A stretch of 64,000 bases of DNA. It comes from Nocardia cyriacigeorgica (GTDB lineage Bacteria; Actinomycetota; Actinomycetes; Mycobacteriales; Mycobacteriaceae). The notes under the pieces were generated by a model. The model worked only from the letters and a program-made list of their open reading frames with translations. It did no database searches and was not told the origin of the DNA. Shown here one piece after another: positions 18,971 to 27,250 of the stretch; within the stretch, counting starts at the first letter, position 1, and each line of letters opens with the position of its first letter. Position numbers and translations under genes: made by a program. Where the stretch lies: the NCBI RefSeq assembly GCF_010858045.1, contig NZ_JAAGVC010000016.1, positions 44,238 to 108,237 of the forward strand, in the 5' to 3' direction.

Positions 18971-19399
18971 ATGAGCACTGCGCTGCGAGAGGATGCCGAA
19001 CGCGTCGCGGCAGAGCCGCTGCGCTTCGCGTTACGAGCGGACGGATGGGGAACCGGAGTTTTCGGGCTGTTCTTGCTGGCAGGCGCGGTGCCGCTGCGGG
19101 ATCCGCTCGGCTTGCCGACGGGCTGGTCGATCCCGTTCGGAGTGGCGATGGTCGGCGGTGGGCTCGCGCTGTTGCTGATAGCCGGATATCCGGTGATCTC
19201 GGCACGGCACGCGGCGACGGTGGTGGCGGTGAACGGCGCGTCGGCGGTCGCGATGACGGGGCTCGCGTTCTCCGGGCTGATCGATCTGACTGCCGCGGGG
19301 GTGAGTTTTCTGCTCGCCGGTGCGGTGGTTGTGGCGTGCTTCGCGGGACTCGAATACCGCGGTCTGCGTCGTGTCGATCAGTATCGGCGCGCACGTTGA
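18971..19399 (+). CDS. Small four-helix membrane protein
   Basis: 142 residues with a hydrophilic N-terminus (about 30) and four hydrophobic segments, e.g. 'GVFGLFLLAGAVPL' and 'AGVSFLLAGAVVVACFAGL'; basic C-terminus. GAGAGAGGG precedes the ATG. No family recognised. It lies 91 bp after the NRPS stop in the same direction and may belong to that transcript; a role in export or membrane association of the product is only a guess. Confidence 0.7.
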   Translation: MSTALREDAERVAAEPLRFALRADGWGTGVFGLFLLAGAVPLRDPLGLPTGWSIPFGVAMVGGGLALLLIAGYPVISARHAATVVAVNGASAVAMTGLAFSGLIDLTAAGVSFLLAGAVVVACFAGLEYRGLRRVDQYRRAR

Positions 19400-19474
19400 C
19401 TGCCGTGCGCACCCGGAGCGGCCGTTCACGACTTCCTGTACACCACGCATCGTGGAGATGAGCCGGTAGACCGC

Positions 19475-20707
19475 TCAGCCGGGAAGTGGCACGAGCTCGA
19501 CCAGCGACCCTCGTCCCGAGCGGGGCGGCAGCAGGGCCAGCGCCCGCGCGGTGATGAGGCTCGCCAGATGCGGGGTGTGCACCGGGCCGGTGGCCTGCCA
19601 GACCCCGCCGGGCTGCTGGCAGACCGGGACGATGCGGGTCAGGGTGTCGTGGGTGCCGGAGGAATCGGCCATCCGCCCGCGCAGCGGTTCGGCCGGGATG
19701 CGGGCGGTGCGGGCGTCGACGATGGCGGGGCCGGTGAGCAGCAGTGCGGCGATCGCGGCGAACGGGTTGCCGGGTAGTGCGAGCAACACGCGGCCGTCGG
19801 GCAGCAGCGCGACCAGCTGGGAGCCGCCCGGACGGATCGCGAGGCCGTCGATGAGGATGTCGGCGCGCAGCTCGGTGAGCAGGGCGCGCAGATGATCGGC
19901 CGCGCCCCGGCCGGTGGCGCCGACCACCACCACCAGGTCGGCCTCCGAACGCAGCGCGAACCAGGAGCCGAGCAGCTCCCGGCAGTCGTCGAGCCGCCAG
20001 ACATGGGTGGTCTCGATATCGCAGGCCCGCAGATAGGTGGGCAGCACCGGGCCGATCGAATCCCGCGTCTGACCGGGCGCCAACGGGCCCTGCGCGCGGA
20101 TCTCGGAGCCGGTGATCAGCACATCCGCCCGCAGCGGCCCACGGACGGAGAGGGTTGGCACCTCGGCGCTCGCCGCCGCCGACACCACCGCGGCGGACAC
20201 GCGGGTGCCCGCGGCGGCCAACTGCGCGCCCGGATGCCAGTTCTCCCCGCGGCGGCGGGTGTCGTCGCGCACCGGCGCCTCCGGGAGACGTGCCAGCAGG
20301 GTCTCGCCGGACAACATACTGGTGGAGACGAATTCATCGCGGACGACAGCGGTGGTGCCGGTTGGCGTCGGCGCGCCCGTCGCGATGCGGACCGCCTGCC
20401 CGGGTTCGAGCGCCCGGCCGCCGTGGGCGCCCGCGACCCGGGTATCGCCGCGCAGCACCCACGGTCCCGGCCCGCAGACCGCGTAACCGTCCATGGCGGC
20501 GGTATCGACCCGCGGCAGCGCGGTCGCGGTGGTCAGCGGCTCGGCCAGCGTCGCTCCGGAGGCCTCGGACGGCGGGCGTTCGGTGCTCGCGATCGGAGCC
20601 AGCCGGGCACGCAACAGCGCCCGCGCCTCCTCGACCGTGCGGGCCGTGTCGCCGCATCCGGCCTGGCCGGTGTGCGCCACCATCGCGCGGGCGGTCGGCG
20701 CGCTCAT
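19475..20707 (-). CDS. moeA: Molybdopterin molybdenumtransferase
   Basis: 410 residues. MoeA inserts molybdate into adenylylated molybdopterin in the last step of molybdenum cofactor synthesis. Recognisable motifs: 'AAMDGYAV' near the N-terminus, 'PGQAVRIATGAP', 'VLITGSEI' (usually TGDEL, here variant), 'VVGATGRGAADHLR' in the MPT-binding region, and 'LALPGNPFAA'. The ATG is the first Met of the domain; the upstream frame to 21733 is antisense shadow. It reads in the same direction as modABC about 900 bp upstream. The relaxed TGDEL and GGTS motifs suggest a divergent paralogue rather than the only MoeA of the cell. Confidence 0.85.
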   Translation of the reverse strand: MSAPTARAMVAHTGQAGCGDTARTVEEARALLRARLAPIASTERPPSEASGATLAEPLTTATALPRVDTAAMDGYAVCGPGPWVLRGDTRVAGAHGGRALEPGQAVRIATGAPTPTGTTAVVRDEFVSTSMLSGETLLARLPEAPVRDDTRRRGENWHPGAQLAAAGTRVSAAVVSAAASAEVPTLSVRGPLRADVLITGSEIRAQGPLAPGQTRDSIGPVLPTYLRACDIETTHVWRLDDCRELLGSWFALRSEADLVVVVGATGRGAADHLRALLTELRADILIDGLAIRPGGSQLVALLPDGRVLLALPGNPFAAIAALLLTGPAIVDARTARIPAEPLRGRMADSSGTHDTLTRIVPVCQQPGGVWQATGPVHTPHLASLITARALALLPPRSGRGSLVELVPLPG

Positions 20708-20840
20708 CGCCGGTCCGCCTCGCGCGCACCGGCCGGCCTCGGACCCGAGCTCACCCACATCATGCGAGCCATCCTCGCCGCCGCCGATTTCCCGCCATTT
20801 TCGGCGCAGTTGCCCCGCAATGACGCTGTGCTCACACTCC

Positions 20841-20896
20841 CGGCTGTGCGGCTGTGCGGCTGTGCGGCTGTGCGGCTGTGCGGCTGTGCGGCTGTG
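20841..20896. repeat. Seven tandem copies of an 8-bp unit
   Basis: CGGCTGTG is repeated seven times without a mismatch between the 3' end of the DHFR-like gene and the moeA start. Perfect octamer arrays are prone to slippage. The array lies in the moeA leader, outside both coding regions. Confidence 0.95.
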
Positions 20897-20901
20897 GCGG
20901 T

Positions 20902-21510
20902 TCAGGTCAGCTCGGGGCTGATCGGGCGGTAGCGGAGGTTGACCTCGGCGTCGGGGTCGTCGCCGTTGGCGAGGGCCAGCGGGATGGGTGTGCCGCCGGG
21001 ATGGTCGAACAGGCGAATCCCGTCCCCGAGCAGCACCGGCGCGATGTGCAGGTCGATCTCGTCGATGAGTCCGCGTTCGAGCAGCTGCGCGCCGATCGTG
21101 GGCGAGAAGACTTCGAGATTCTTGCCTGCGGCCGCCTCGAGTCCGATCCGGACCGCTTCGGCGACATCGCAGTTCAGGAAGGTGACGCCGGCGGCGGGTG
21201 TGGCGTCTTCGGGGTGGTGGGTCAGCACGAACACCGGTCCTTGCCAGGCGCCGCCGTAGATGGCGGTGGGGTCGGGGTAGGCGTCCCAGCCGGTGCGGCC
21301 GCCCAGCACGGCGCCGGTCGTCTCGACGTACTCCTCGACGAGGCCGGGTCGGGAGGTTCCGCGCATCCAGTCCATGGAATGGTTCGGTCCAGCGACGAAT
21401 CCGTCCAGCGACATGCTGAAGTGCCAGAGCACCTTCCCGCCCGCGGTCTGCGGTGCGGTGTCCGGCAGCGCTCTGGCTGCTGTGTTCTCCGAGGTCATTG
21501 CGGTGTCCAC
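20902..21510 (-). CDS. Dihydrofolate reductase / RibD C-terminal family protein
   Basis: 202 residues of the RibD_C/DHFR-like fold: 'WHFSMSLDGFVAGPN' strand-loop near residue 30, 'VLGGRTGWDAYP', 'VFVLTHHPED' and a late 'EIDLHIAPVLLGDGIRLFD'. Members are NADPH-dependent reductases of mostly unknown substrate, often accessory rather than the folate enzyme. The GTG at 21510 sits five bases after GAGAGGAAGG, preferred to the internal ATG at 21498. It is inserted between modC and moeA in the same orientation, so it may be co-transcribed with the molybdenum genes. Confidence 0.85.
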   Translation of the reverse strand: MDTAMTSENTAARALPDTAPQTAGGKVLWHFSMSLDGFVAGPNHSMDWMRGTSRPGLVEEYVETTGAVLGGRTGWDAYPDPTAIYGGAWQGPVFVLTHHPEDATPAAGVTFLNCDVAEAVRIGLEAAAGKNLEVFSPTIGAQLLERGLIDEIDLHIAPVLLGDGIRLFDHPGGTPIPLALANGDDPDAEVNLRYRPISPELT

Positions 21511-21584
21511 GGGCCTTCCTCTCGTCGGGTTCCTGGTAGTGACGACCAGGCGGGCCGGCGAAACTCATCGCTCGGCGCGCGATC

Positions 21585-22634
21585 CTATGCCGGATAGGTG
21601 TGGATTTCGGTGGCCTTGAGGGCGGCCCACAGCTCGGTTCCCGGGCGCAGGCGCAGTTCGGCGACGGTGGCGGCGGTGACGTCGGCCAGGGCCGGGGGAG
21701 TGCCGTCGAGCCGGACCCGGACCGTGTGCGCATGCTGTTCGACCCCGGCGACGGTCACCGGCCAGGTATTGCGCGGACTGCCCGCAGGACGTTCCGGATG
21801 CAGGCTGACGGCGCTCGGCGCGAAGGCCAGATGTACCGCAGCTGTTGCCGGTTCGGCGATCGTCAGCTCGCCGCCGCGGTCGAGGTCGACGACCGTGCCG
21901 CGCGCGGTGCCGCGGAAGAGATTGAGGCCGACCAGATTGGCGACGTAATCCGAGCGGGGGCGCCGGGCGACCTCGGCGGGCGCACCTTCCTGCACGACGG
22001 CGCCGTCCTCCATGATGACCAGCCGGTCGGCGAGCACCATCGCATCGAGCGGGTCGTGGGTGACCAGCACCGTGTGGCCCGGATAGTCGCCGAGATGGTG
22101 GGCCAGGTCGCTGCGCACCCGGATCCTGGTGCTCGCGTCCAGCGCGGCCAGCGGCTCGTCCAGCAGCAGGAGTTTCGGCTCGGTGGCCAGCGCCCGCGCC
22201 AGCGCCACCCGCTGCGCCTGACCGCCGGACAAGCTGCGCGGTTTCGTTTGCGAATACTCGCCCAACCCCACTCGCTCCAGCCAGTGCCCGGCCCGCGCCC
22301 GCGCCGCTGCCCGCCGCATCCCCCGCGCTCGCAGCCCGAACGCGACATTGTCCAGCGCATTCAGATGCGCGAAGAGCAGGTAGTCCTGGAACACCACTCC
22401 GACCTGCCGGTGCTCGGCCGGCGTGAACGTGTGCGGCGGTGCGTCCCAGAGGCGCTCATCGAGCCGGATCGCACCGTCGGTGAGCGGTGTGAGCCCGGCC
22501 AACGCTCGCAGCGCGGTCGTTTTCCCGGCACCGTTGGGCCCGAGCAATGCCACCACCTCGCCGGCCCGCACCGTCAGCGCCAGCCCGAGTGCGAAGTCGC
22601 CGCGGGTGATCCGGATATCCGCCTGGAGCGTCAT
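21585..22634 (-). CDS. modC: Molybdate ABC transporter ATP-binding protein
   Basis: 349 residues. Walker A 'GPNGAGKTTAL', Q-loop 'VGVVFQDYLLF', signature 'LSGGQAQRVALARAL', Walker B 'LLLLDEPLAALD' and the switch His in 'VLVTHDP' are all intact. The C-terminal 110 residues form a TOBE/MOP-type domain ('LRPGTELWAALKATEIHTY') that binds oxyanion, as in ModC/CysA-type ATPases. It drives molybdate import with ModB and ModA. ATGA overlap with modB indicates translational coupling. Confidence 0.95.
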   Translation of the reverse strand: MTLQADIRITRGDFALGLALTVRAGEVVALLGPNGAGKTTALRALAGLTPLTDGAIRLDERLWDAPPHTFTPAEHRQVGVVFQDYLLFAHLNALDNVAFGLRARGMRRAAARARAGHWLERVGLGEYSQTKPRSLSGGQAQRVALARALATEPKLLLLDEPLAALDASTRIRVRSDLAHHLGDYPGHTVLVTHDPLDAMVLADRLVIMEDGAVVQEGAPAEVARRPRSDYVANLVGLNLFRGTARGTVVDLDRGGELTIAEPATAAVHLAFAPSAVSLHPERPAGSPRNTWPVTVAGVEQHAHTVRVRLDGTPPALADVTAATVAELRLRPGTELWAALKATEIHTYPA

Positions 22635-23440
22635 CCGATGCCCCGCGTCCACCGCTCCCGCAGCGCCGCGAGCACTCCGACCGAGACCGCCAGCAGCACC
22701 AGGCTCAGCACGATGGCGGCGTCCGGGTCGGTTTGCAGCGCCAGATACACGGCCAGCGGCATGGTCGTCGTTTCGCCGGGGAAGTTGCCCGCGAAGGTGA
22801 TGGTGGCGCCGAATTCGCCGAGTGCGCGCGCCCAACAGAGCACCGCACCGGCCACCACACCGGGCAGGATCGAGGGCAGGGTCACGCGGCGGAAGCTCAA
22901 CCAGGGGGAGGCGCCGAGCGTGGCGGCGGCTTCCTCGTAGCGCGGATCGGCCGCCCGCAAGGCGCCTTCGACCGAGATCACCAGGAACGGCATCGCGACA
23001 AAGGCTTCGGCGACCACCACACCGGCCGTCGTGAACGGCAATGACACCCCGAACCATTCGTGCAGGTACTGGCCGATCAGCCCGCGACGCCCGAACACCA
23101 GCAGCAGTGCCACACCGCCCACCACCGGCGGCAAAACCAGCGGCACCGTCACCAGCGCCCGCACCAGCCCGCGGCCGGGCAGGTCGGCGCGTGCGAGCAG
23201 CCAGGCCAGCGGGATGCCGAGCAGCAGGCAGATCATCGTCGCCAGGCTCGCGCACACCAGCGAAAGCCGCAGCGCTTCCGCGATTTCCGCGCTGAACAGC
23301 CGATCCGGCAGGGTCCGCCACGGTGCTCGCAGCACCAGCCCCACCAGCGGAACCACCAGGAACAGCAGCCCGATCACGGCGGGCACCAGCAAGATCGGTG
23401 GCCGCCGTCGCCGCACCCGTCGTGCGACGGTCCGGGTCAC
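22631..23440 (-). CDS. modB: Molybdate ABC transporter permease
   Basis: 269 residues with five to six membrane helices and the EAA loop 'EAAATLGASPWLSFRRVTLPS' that docks to ModC. 'ALGEFGATITFAGNFPGET' is typical of ModB. The GTG start overlaps the modA stop by four bases and the stop overlaps the modC start, so modABC is one coupled unit. Confidence 0.95.
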   Translation of the reverse strand: MTRTVARRVRRRRPPILLVPAVIGLLFLVVPLVGLVLRAPWRTLPDRLFSAEIAEALRLSLVCASLATMICLLLGIPLAWLLARADLPGRGLVRALVTVPLVLPPVVGGVALLLVFGRRGLIGQYLHEWFGVSLPFTTAGVVVAEAFVAMPFLVISVEGALRAADPRYEEAAATLGASPWLSFRRVTLPSILPGVVAGAVLCWARALGEFGATITFAGNFPGETTTMPLAVYLALQTDPDAAIVLSLVLLAVSVGVLAALRERWTRGIG

Positions 23441-24213
23441 GGCGTCTCGAATCCCGCGTCGGCGAAGACCGGGCGGGCCGCGTCGGATCCGATGAAGTCG
23501 ACGAATGCCGCGGCGGCCGGTGCGTTCGGCGCGTGCGCGACCGGCGCGATCGGATACTCGTTGACCGCGCTCGCCGATTCCGCGAACTCGATGCCGTCGA
23601 CCTTGTCGCCGGCCGCTCGCACATCGGTGCGATACACCAGCGCGGCATCGACCTCGCCGAGCGTCACCTTGCTCAGCACGGCCTTCACGTCGGGTTCCCT
23701 GGTGTCGGGTTTCGGAGTGATCCGCGCGGACTCGAAGACCTTCGTGGCCGCCGCCCCGCACGGTACCTGTTCGGCGCACAGCGCGATGATCGGTTCCTCG
23801 CGGCCGAAATCGGACAGACCGGTGATCGCGCCGGGATTTCCTGCGGGAACCGCTATTTCGAGGCTGTTGCGGACGAACGTCACCGGCGATCCGGTGATGT
23901 CGCCGGAATCGACGACCTGCTGCATGTTCTTCGGGGCGGCCGAAGCGAAGACGTCGGCGGGCGCGCCCTGCCGGATCTGCTCGGCGAGTTCGGAGCTCGC
24001 GCCGAAGCTGAACACGACGTCCACGCCGGGATGCGCGGCCTCGAACTGCGCACCCAGCGCGGTGAATGTCTCGGTGAGCGAGGCGGCAGCGAAAACGGTT
24101 ACCCTGCCGCTGATTTCACCATCGCCGGGCGCGGCCGAGCCGCCATCCCCGCAACCGGTGAGTGCGAAGGTGCTCGCGACGAACAGCGCGGCGACATGAC
24201 GATAGCGGTGCAC
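23437..24213 (-). CDS. modA: Molybdate-binding lipoprotein
   Basis: 258 residues. The signal peptide ends in lipobox 'LTGC', so the protein is tethered outside the membrane. The periplasmic-binding fold shows 'VTVFAAASLTETFTALG' and 'FSFGASSELAEQI', the oxyanion-contact segments of ModA, and later 'DAALVYRTDV'. The GTG at 24213 lies eight bases after GGAGAG and gives a normal-length signal; an in-frame ATG at 24246 would overlap the upstream gene. It follows the HTH-Mop gene by four bases. Confidence 0.95.
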   Translation of the reverse strand: MHRYRHVAALFVASTFALTGCGDGGSAAPGDGEISGRVTVFAAASLTETFTALGAQFEAAHPGVDVVFSFGASSELAEQIRQGAPADVFASAAPKNMQQVVDSGDITGSPVTFVRNSLEIAVPAGNPGAITGLSDFGREEPIIALCAEQVPCGAAATKVFESARITPKPDTREPDVKAVLSKVTLGEVDAALVYRTDVRAAGDKVDGIEFAESASAVNEYPIAPVAHAPNAPAAAAFVDFIGSDAARPVFADAGFETP

Positions 24214-24217
24214 GAGT

Positions 24218-24616
24218 TCAGCTCTCCGGGATCTCGACGACGACATGCGTGGATTTCACCGAGGCGACGGCCACGCTGCCCACCTCGAGGCCGAGTTCAT
24301 CCACCGACTCCCGGCTGACCAGCGACACCAGCCGGAACGGACCTGCCTGCATCTCCACCTGCGCCATCACGGTGTCCTTGACGATGCGCGTGACGATGCC
24401 GCGCATGCGGTTGCGGGCCGAGGCGGCGACCGTGGTGCCCGGCTCGGGCGCCTCGGCGCTGGCGCGCAGGAATTCGGCCAGGTCGCGCCCGCTGATGCCC
24501 TTGCGTCCGTTGTCGAGCTGAATCGACGGCAACCGCCCATGGTCCACCCACCGGCGTACGGTGTCATCACTGACACCGAGCAGGGCTGCTGCCTCGCTGA
24601 TCCGCAAATTCGACAC
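24218..24616 (-). CDS. HTH-Mop molybdate-responsive regulator/molbindin
   Basis: 132 residues. An excisionase/MerR-type helix-turn-helix (1-55, 'ISEAAALLGVSDDTVRRWVD') joins a single Mop/TOBE domain (65-132, 'SARNRMRGIVTRIVKDTVMAQVEMQAG...SVKSTHVVVE') that binds molybdate. The layout resembles ModE but with a different HTH and only one Mop copy. It heads the modABC operon and probably represses it when molybdate is plentiful. A TATGCT box lies 7 nt before the GTG at 24616, suggesting a leaderless start; ATGs at 24619 and 24628 are alternatives. Confidence 0.85.
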   Translation of the reverse strand: MSNLRISEAAALLGVSDDTVRRWVDHGRLPSIQLDNGRKGISGRDLAEFLRASAEAPEPGTTVAASARNRMRGIVTRIVKDTVMAQVEMQAGPFRLVSLVSRESVDELGLEVGSVAVASVKSTHVVVEIPES

Positions 24617-24629
24617 CATTGGGAGCATA

Positions 24630-24647
24630 TTCCCGCATCTGCGGAAA
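24630..24647. promoter_or_regulatory. Palindrome at mod operon promoter
   Basis: TTCCCGCA-TC-TGCGGAAA, 7 of 8 positions symmetric, lies immediately upstream of the TATGCT -10 box of the HTH-Mop gene. A second near-palindrome, ATAA-TGATCG-TTAT, is at 24658-24671. Either could be the molybdate-repressor site; neither matches the E. coli ModE box closely. Confidence 0.45.
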
Positions 24648-24722
24648 TCAAGGCGTCATAATGATCGTTATCGAACCTGCGCGTTTCCGGTGCGGACGGG
24701 TGAGGTGGCGGAAACATCGTGT

Positions 24723-24728
24723 TAGCGT
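24723..24728 (+). promoter_or_regulatory. -10 box, leaderless iminopeptidase gene
   Basis: TAGCGT followed by seven bases and GTG 24736. No Shine-Dalgarno precedes that start. Confidence 0.45.
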
Positions 24729-24735
24729 CCGCTGG

Positions 24736-25710
24736 GTGGATTCACCGCCGTCGCAGCCGCACGCCTTTCCCGTGCTCGAGCCGTACGCGTCCGGCCTGCT
24801 CGATGTCGGTGACGGCAATCGGATGTATTGGGAGACCAGTGGTAATCCGCGCGGGAAGCCGGTGGTCGTCGTGCACGGTGGGCCCGGCGCGGGTGGCGGC
24901 GGCTCGCGTCGGAGCGCCTTCGATCCGGCGATCTACCGCATCGTGCGCTTCGACCAGCGCGGATGCGGGCGGAGCCTGCCCAACGCGGCCGATCCGCGAG
25001 TGCGCCTCGCGGTGAACACCACCGAACATCTGATCGCCGATATGGAGCGATTGCGCACCCACCTGGGGATCGAGCAGTGGATGCTGTTCGGCGGATCGTG
25101 GGGTTCGACGCTGAGCCTCGCCTATGCCCAGCGGTACCCGGAACGGGTGACCGAGATCGTGCTGGTCGGTGTGACGATGACGCGGCGCGCGGAGATCGAC
25201 TGGCTCTACCGGGGCGTCGGGCTGCTGCTGCCGCAGGAATGGGAGCGGTTCCGCGAGGGTGTGCCCGCCAGCGACCGTGACGGCGATCTGGTCGCCGCCT
25301 ACAGCCGGTTGTTCGACCACCCCGACCCGCAGGTCCGCGTGACCGCCGCCCGCAACTGGTGCGCCTGGGAAGACGCCGTCATCGCCCACGAAACCACCGG
25401 TTCGCCCGGCCAGTACAGCGCCAAACCCGAAGCCGCCATGCTCACCTTCACCCGCATCTGCGCCCACTACTTTGCCCACGCGGCCTGGCTGCCCGACGGC
25501 CGGCTCCTCCACGACGCCCACCGCCTGACCGGCATCCCCGGCATCCTCATTCACGGAAAACTCGACCTCAGCGCTCCGCTCCGCACTGCCTGGGACCTCG
25601 CCAACGCCTGGCCCGACGCCGAACTCCAGGTGATCGACGATTCCGGGCACACCGGAAGCCCGGCCATGGGCGAAGCGATCTTGTCGGCCGCCGCCCGATT
25701 CGCGCGGTGA
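24736..25710 (+). CDS. Proline iminopeptidase (first paralogue)
   Basis: 324-residue S33 alpha/beta hydrolase that removes N-terminal proline from peptides. 'VVHGGPGAGGG' forms the oxyanion loop, 'FDQRGCGRS' is family-diagnostic, and the nucleophile elbow is 'GGSWGSTLSLAYAQRYP'. The acid and His fall in 'GKLDLSAP' and 'DDSGHTG'. It is similar to the gene at 36633-37595 but diverges most in the cap domain. It is divergent from the mod operon; the start was chosen by the leaderless promoter spacing. Confidence 0.92.
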   Translation: MDSPPSQPHAFPVLEPYASGLLDVGDGNRMYWETSGNPRGKPVVVVHGGPGAGGGGSRRSAFDPAIYRIVRFDQRGCGRSLPNAADPRVRLAVNTTEHLIADMERLRTHLGIEQWMLFGGSWGSTLSLAYAQRYPERVTEIVLVGVTMTRRAEIDWLYRGVGLLLPQEWERFREGVPASDRDGDLVAAYSRLFDHPDPQVRVTAARNWCAWEDAVIAHETTGSPGQYSAKPEAAMLTFTRICAHYFAHAAWLPDGRLLHDAHRLTGIPGILIHGKLDLSAPLRTAWDLANAWPDAELQVIDDSGHTGSPAMGEAILSAAARFAR

Positions 25711-25746
25711 ACACAGCGATCCAGCTGGGCCCCCGGGCATTACTCG

Positions 25747-26223
25747 CTAGGTGGCCAGACGAAGGACCATCTCGTTCTCCGGCCGCGGATCCTCCGGCCC
25801 GCACGGCTGCCGGCGCCCGGTGTAGTGAAAACCGTTACGCCGGTACAGGTTCTCCGCGTGGTGGTTGCCGTCGAGCACCCACAGTCGCAGCTCCGGATGG
25901 CCGCCGTCGCGCGCCCACTCGATCACCGCGTGCACCAGCCGGTCGGAGATTCCGCTGCCGCGGGCGACCGGATTCACCCACATCGACACCAGCTCGGCGG
26001 ACCCGTCGGCACGAAAGCCCGCAGCCGACCCGATGGGAACACCGCCGTCTTCGGCCACGAACAACGTCCGCGGGCGGGCCCACTCACGCCAACGCTGTTC
26101 GTTCCACGCCGATGCCTCGGCGAACGTCGTACTGAACGTGCCGGGCGGCGATCCCGCGAGCGCGTCCAGGCGAACGGCCCGCGCCACTTCCCATTCCGCA
26201 GGCGGCACCCGGCGCACGATCAT
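25747..26223 (-). CDS. GNAT family N-acetyltransferase
   Basis: 158 residues with the GNAT core: 'LVSMWVNPVARGSGISDRLV' is the acetyl-CoA loop (RGxGI variant), followed by 'LWVLDGNHHAENLYRRNGF' motif B. The substrate is unknown. It reads in the same direction as the SDR gene 44 bp upstream and converges on the iminopeptidase. Confidence 0.9.
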   Translation of the reverse strand: MIVRRVPPAEWEVARAVRLDALAGSPPGTFSTTFAEASAWNEQRWREWARPRTLFVAEDGGVPIGSAAGFRADGSAELVSMWVNPVARGSGISDRLVHAVIEWARDGGHPELRLWVLDGNHHAENLYRRNGFHYTGRRQPCGPEDPRPENEMVLRLAT

Positions 26224-26267
26224 CGGTCGATCGTGCGCCGGATAGCGCTCGCCCGCAAGGGGATTGA

Positions 26268-27020
26268 TCAGTCCTTGGGGCCGCCGGCCACGTAGATGAC
26301 CTGGCCGGAGACGAAGCCGGCGCCCTCGCTGGCCAGGAAGGACGCGGTGTGGGCGATGTCTTCGGGGTAGCCGACGCGGGCCACGGGGATCTGCGAGGCG
26401 GCGGCGGCCTGGAAGTCCTCGAAGGAGGCGCCGACGCGGGCCGCGGTGGCGGCGGTCATATCGGTGACGATGAATCCGGGGGCGATGGCGTTGGCGGTGA
26501 CACCGAACTTGCCGAGTTCGAAGGCGAGGGTTTTGGTGAAGCCCTGCATGCCCGCCTTGGCGGCGGAGTAGTTGGCCTGGCCGCGGTTGCCCAGGGCCGA
26601 GGTGCTCGACATGTTGATGATGCGGCCGAACTTCTGCTCCACCATGTACTTCTGCACGGCCCTGGTCAGCAGGAACGCTCCACGCAGGTGCACGTTCATG
26701 ACCGCGTCCCAATCGTCGACGCTCATCTTGAACAGCAGGTTGTCGCGCAGGATACCGGCATTGTTGACCACCACCGTCGGTGCGCCCAGCACGCCTTCCA
26801 GCCGCTCGACCGCCGCCGCCACCGACGCCTCATCGCTCACATCGGCGCCGAGCGCCACCGCCTGTCCACCGGCCTCGGTGATCGCCGAGACCGTATCGGC
26901 GCAGGCGCTCTCGTCCAGATCGAGCACGCCGACCTTCATGCCGTCGGCGGCGAATCGTCGGGCGATCGCCGCGCCGATTCCCCGCGCGGCACCGGACACT
27001 ACTGCGACCCTCTCGGTCAT
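26268..27020 (-). CDS. Short-chain dehydrogenase, FabG-like 3-oxoacyl reductase
   Basis: 250-residue classical SDR: cofactor motif 'VSGAARGIGAAIARRF', 'NNAGILRD', catalytic Ser in 'INMSSTSALG' and YxxxK in 'ANYSAAKAG'. 'VARVGYPEDIAHTASFLASEGAGFVSG' is typical of FabG-like acyl reductases. NADPH-dependent reduction of a 3-oxoacyl thioester is likely, but not in the housekeeping fatty-acid cluster. GAGGAAGGA precedes the chosen ATG; a longer upstream frame lacks such a site. Confidence 0.88.
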   Translation of the reverse strand: MTERVAVVSGAARGIGAAIARRFAADGMKVGVLDLDESACADTVSAITEAGGQAVALGADVSDEASVAAAVERLEGVLGAPTVVVNNAGILRDNLLFKMSVDDWDAVMNVHLRGAFLLTRAVQKYMVEQKFGRIINMSSTSALGNRGQANYSAAKAGMQGFTKTLAFELGKFGVTANAIAPGFIVTDMTAATAARVGASFEDFQAAAASQIPVARVGYPEDIAHTASFLASEGAGFVSGQVIYVAGGPKD

Positions 27021-27175
27021 GAACGACGTCCTTCCTCGAAGTAACTGCTTCGCAGCCATCTAACACCCGCTGGGCCACCGCGCGTCGGCACGTCGAATCC
27101 GCCCTGGTGTGACAGTGTTGGTCCCGCCGACTGGCGGTTGGCGCGCTCGCGGGTGATACCCCCCTCCCGCCCGCC

Positions 27176-27217
27176 AAAATTTGCCGCATTGGCAAATTTT
27201 CTTGCCAGGATCGGCAA
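27176..27217. promoter_or_regulatory. Two adjacent TTGCC/GGCAA operators
   Basis: Site 1 is a perfect 10-bp inverted repeat, AAAATTTGCC (27176-27185) and GGCAAATTTT (27191-27200), around 5 nt. Site 2 is TTGCC (27202-27206) and GGCAA (27213-27217) around 6 nt. Centres are about 21 bp apart, two helical turns, so two dimers would bind the same face. The sites lie between the divergent SDR and flavoprotein genes, about 34 bp before the flavoprotein start. Confidence 0.65.
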
Positions 27218-27250
27218 CTGTTCGCATCATCGTGTGCGGAGGTGGTCACA

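Noticed and set aside
20854..21597. Plus-strand frame starting in the octamer repeats
   Set aside because: The N-terminus is the translated repeat and the rest is antisense to the DHFR-like gene.
20708..21733. Extension of the moeA frame upstream, through the DHFR-like gene
   Set aside because: Low-complexity shadow with an encoded tandem repeat; the MoeA domain starts at Met 20707.
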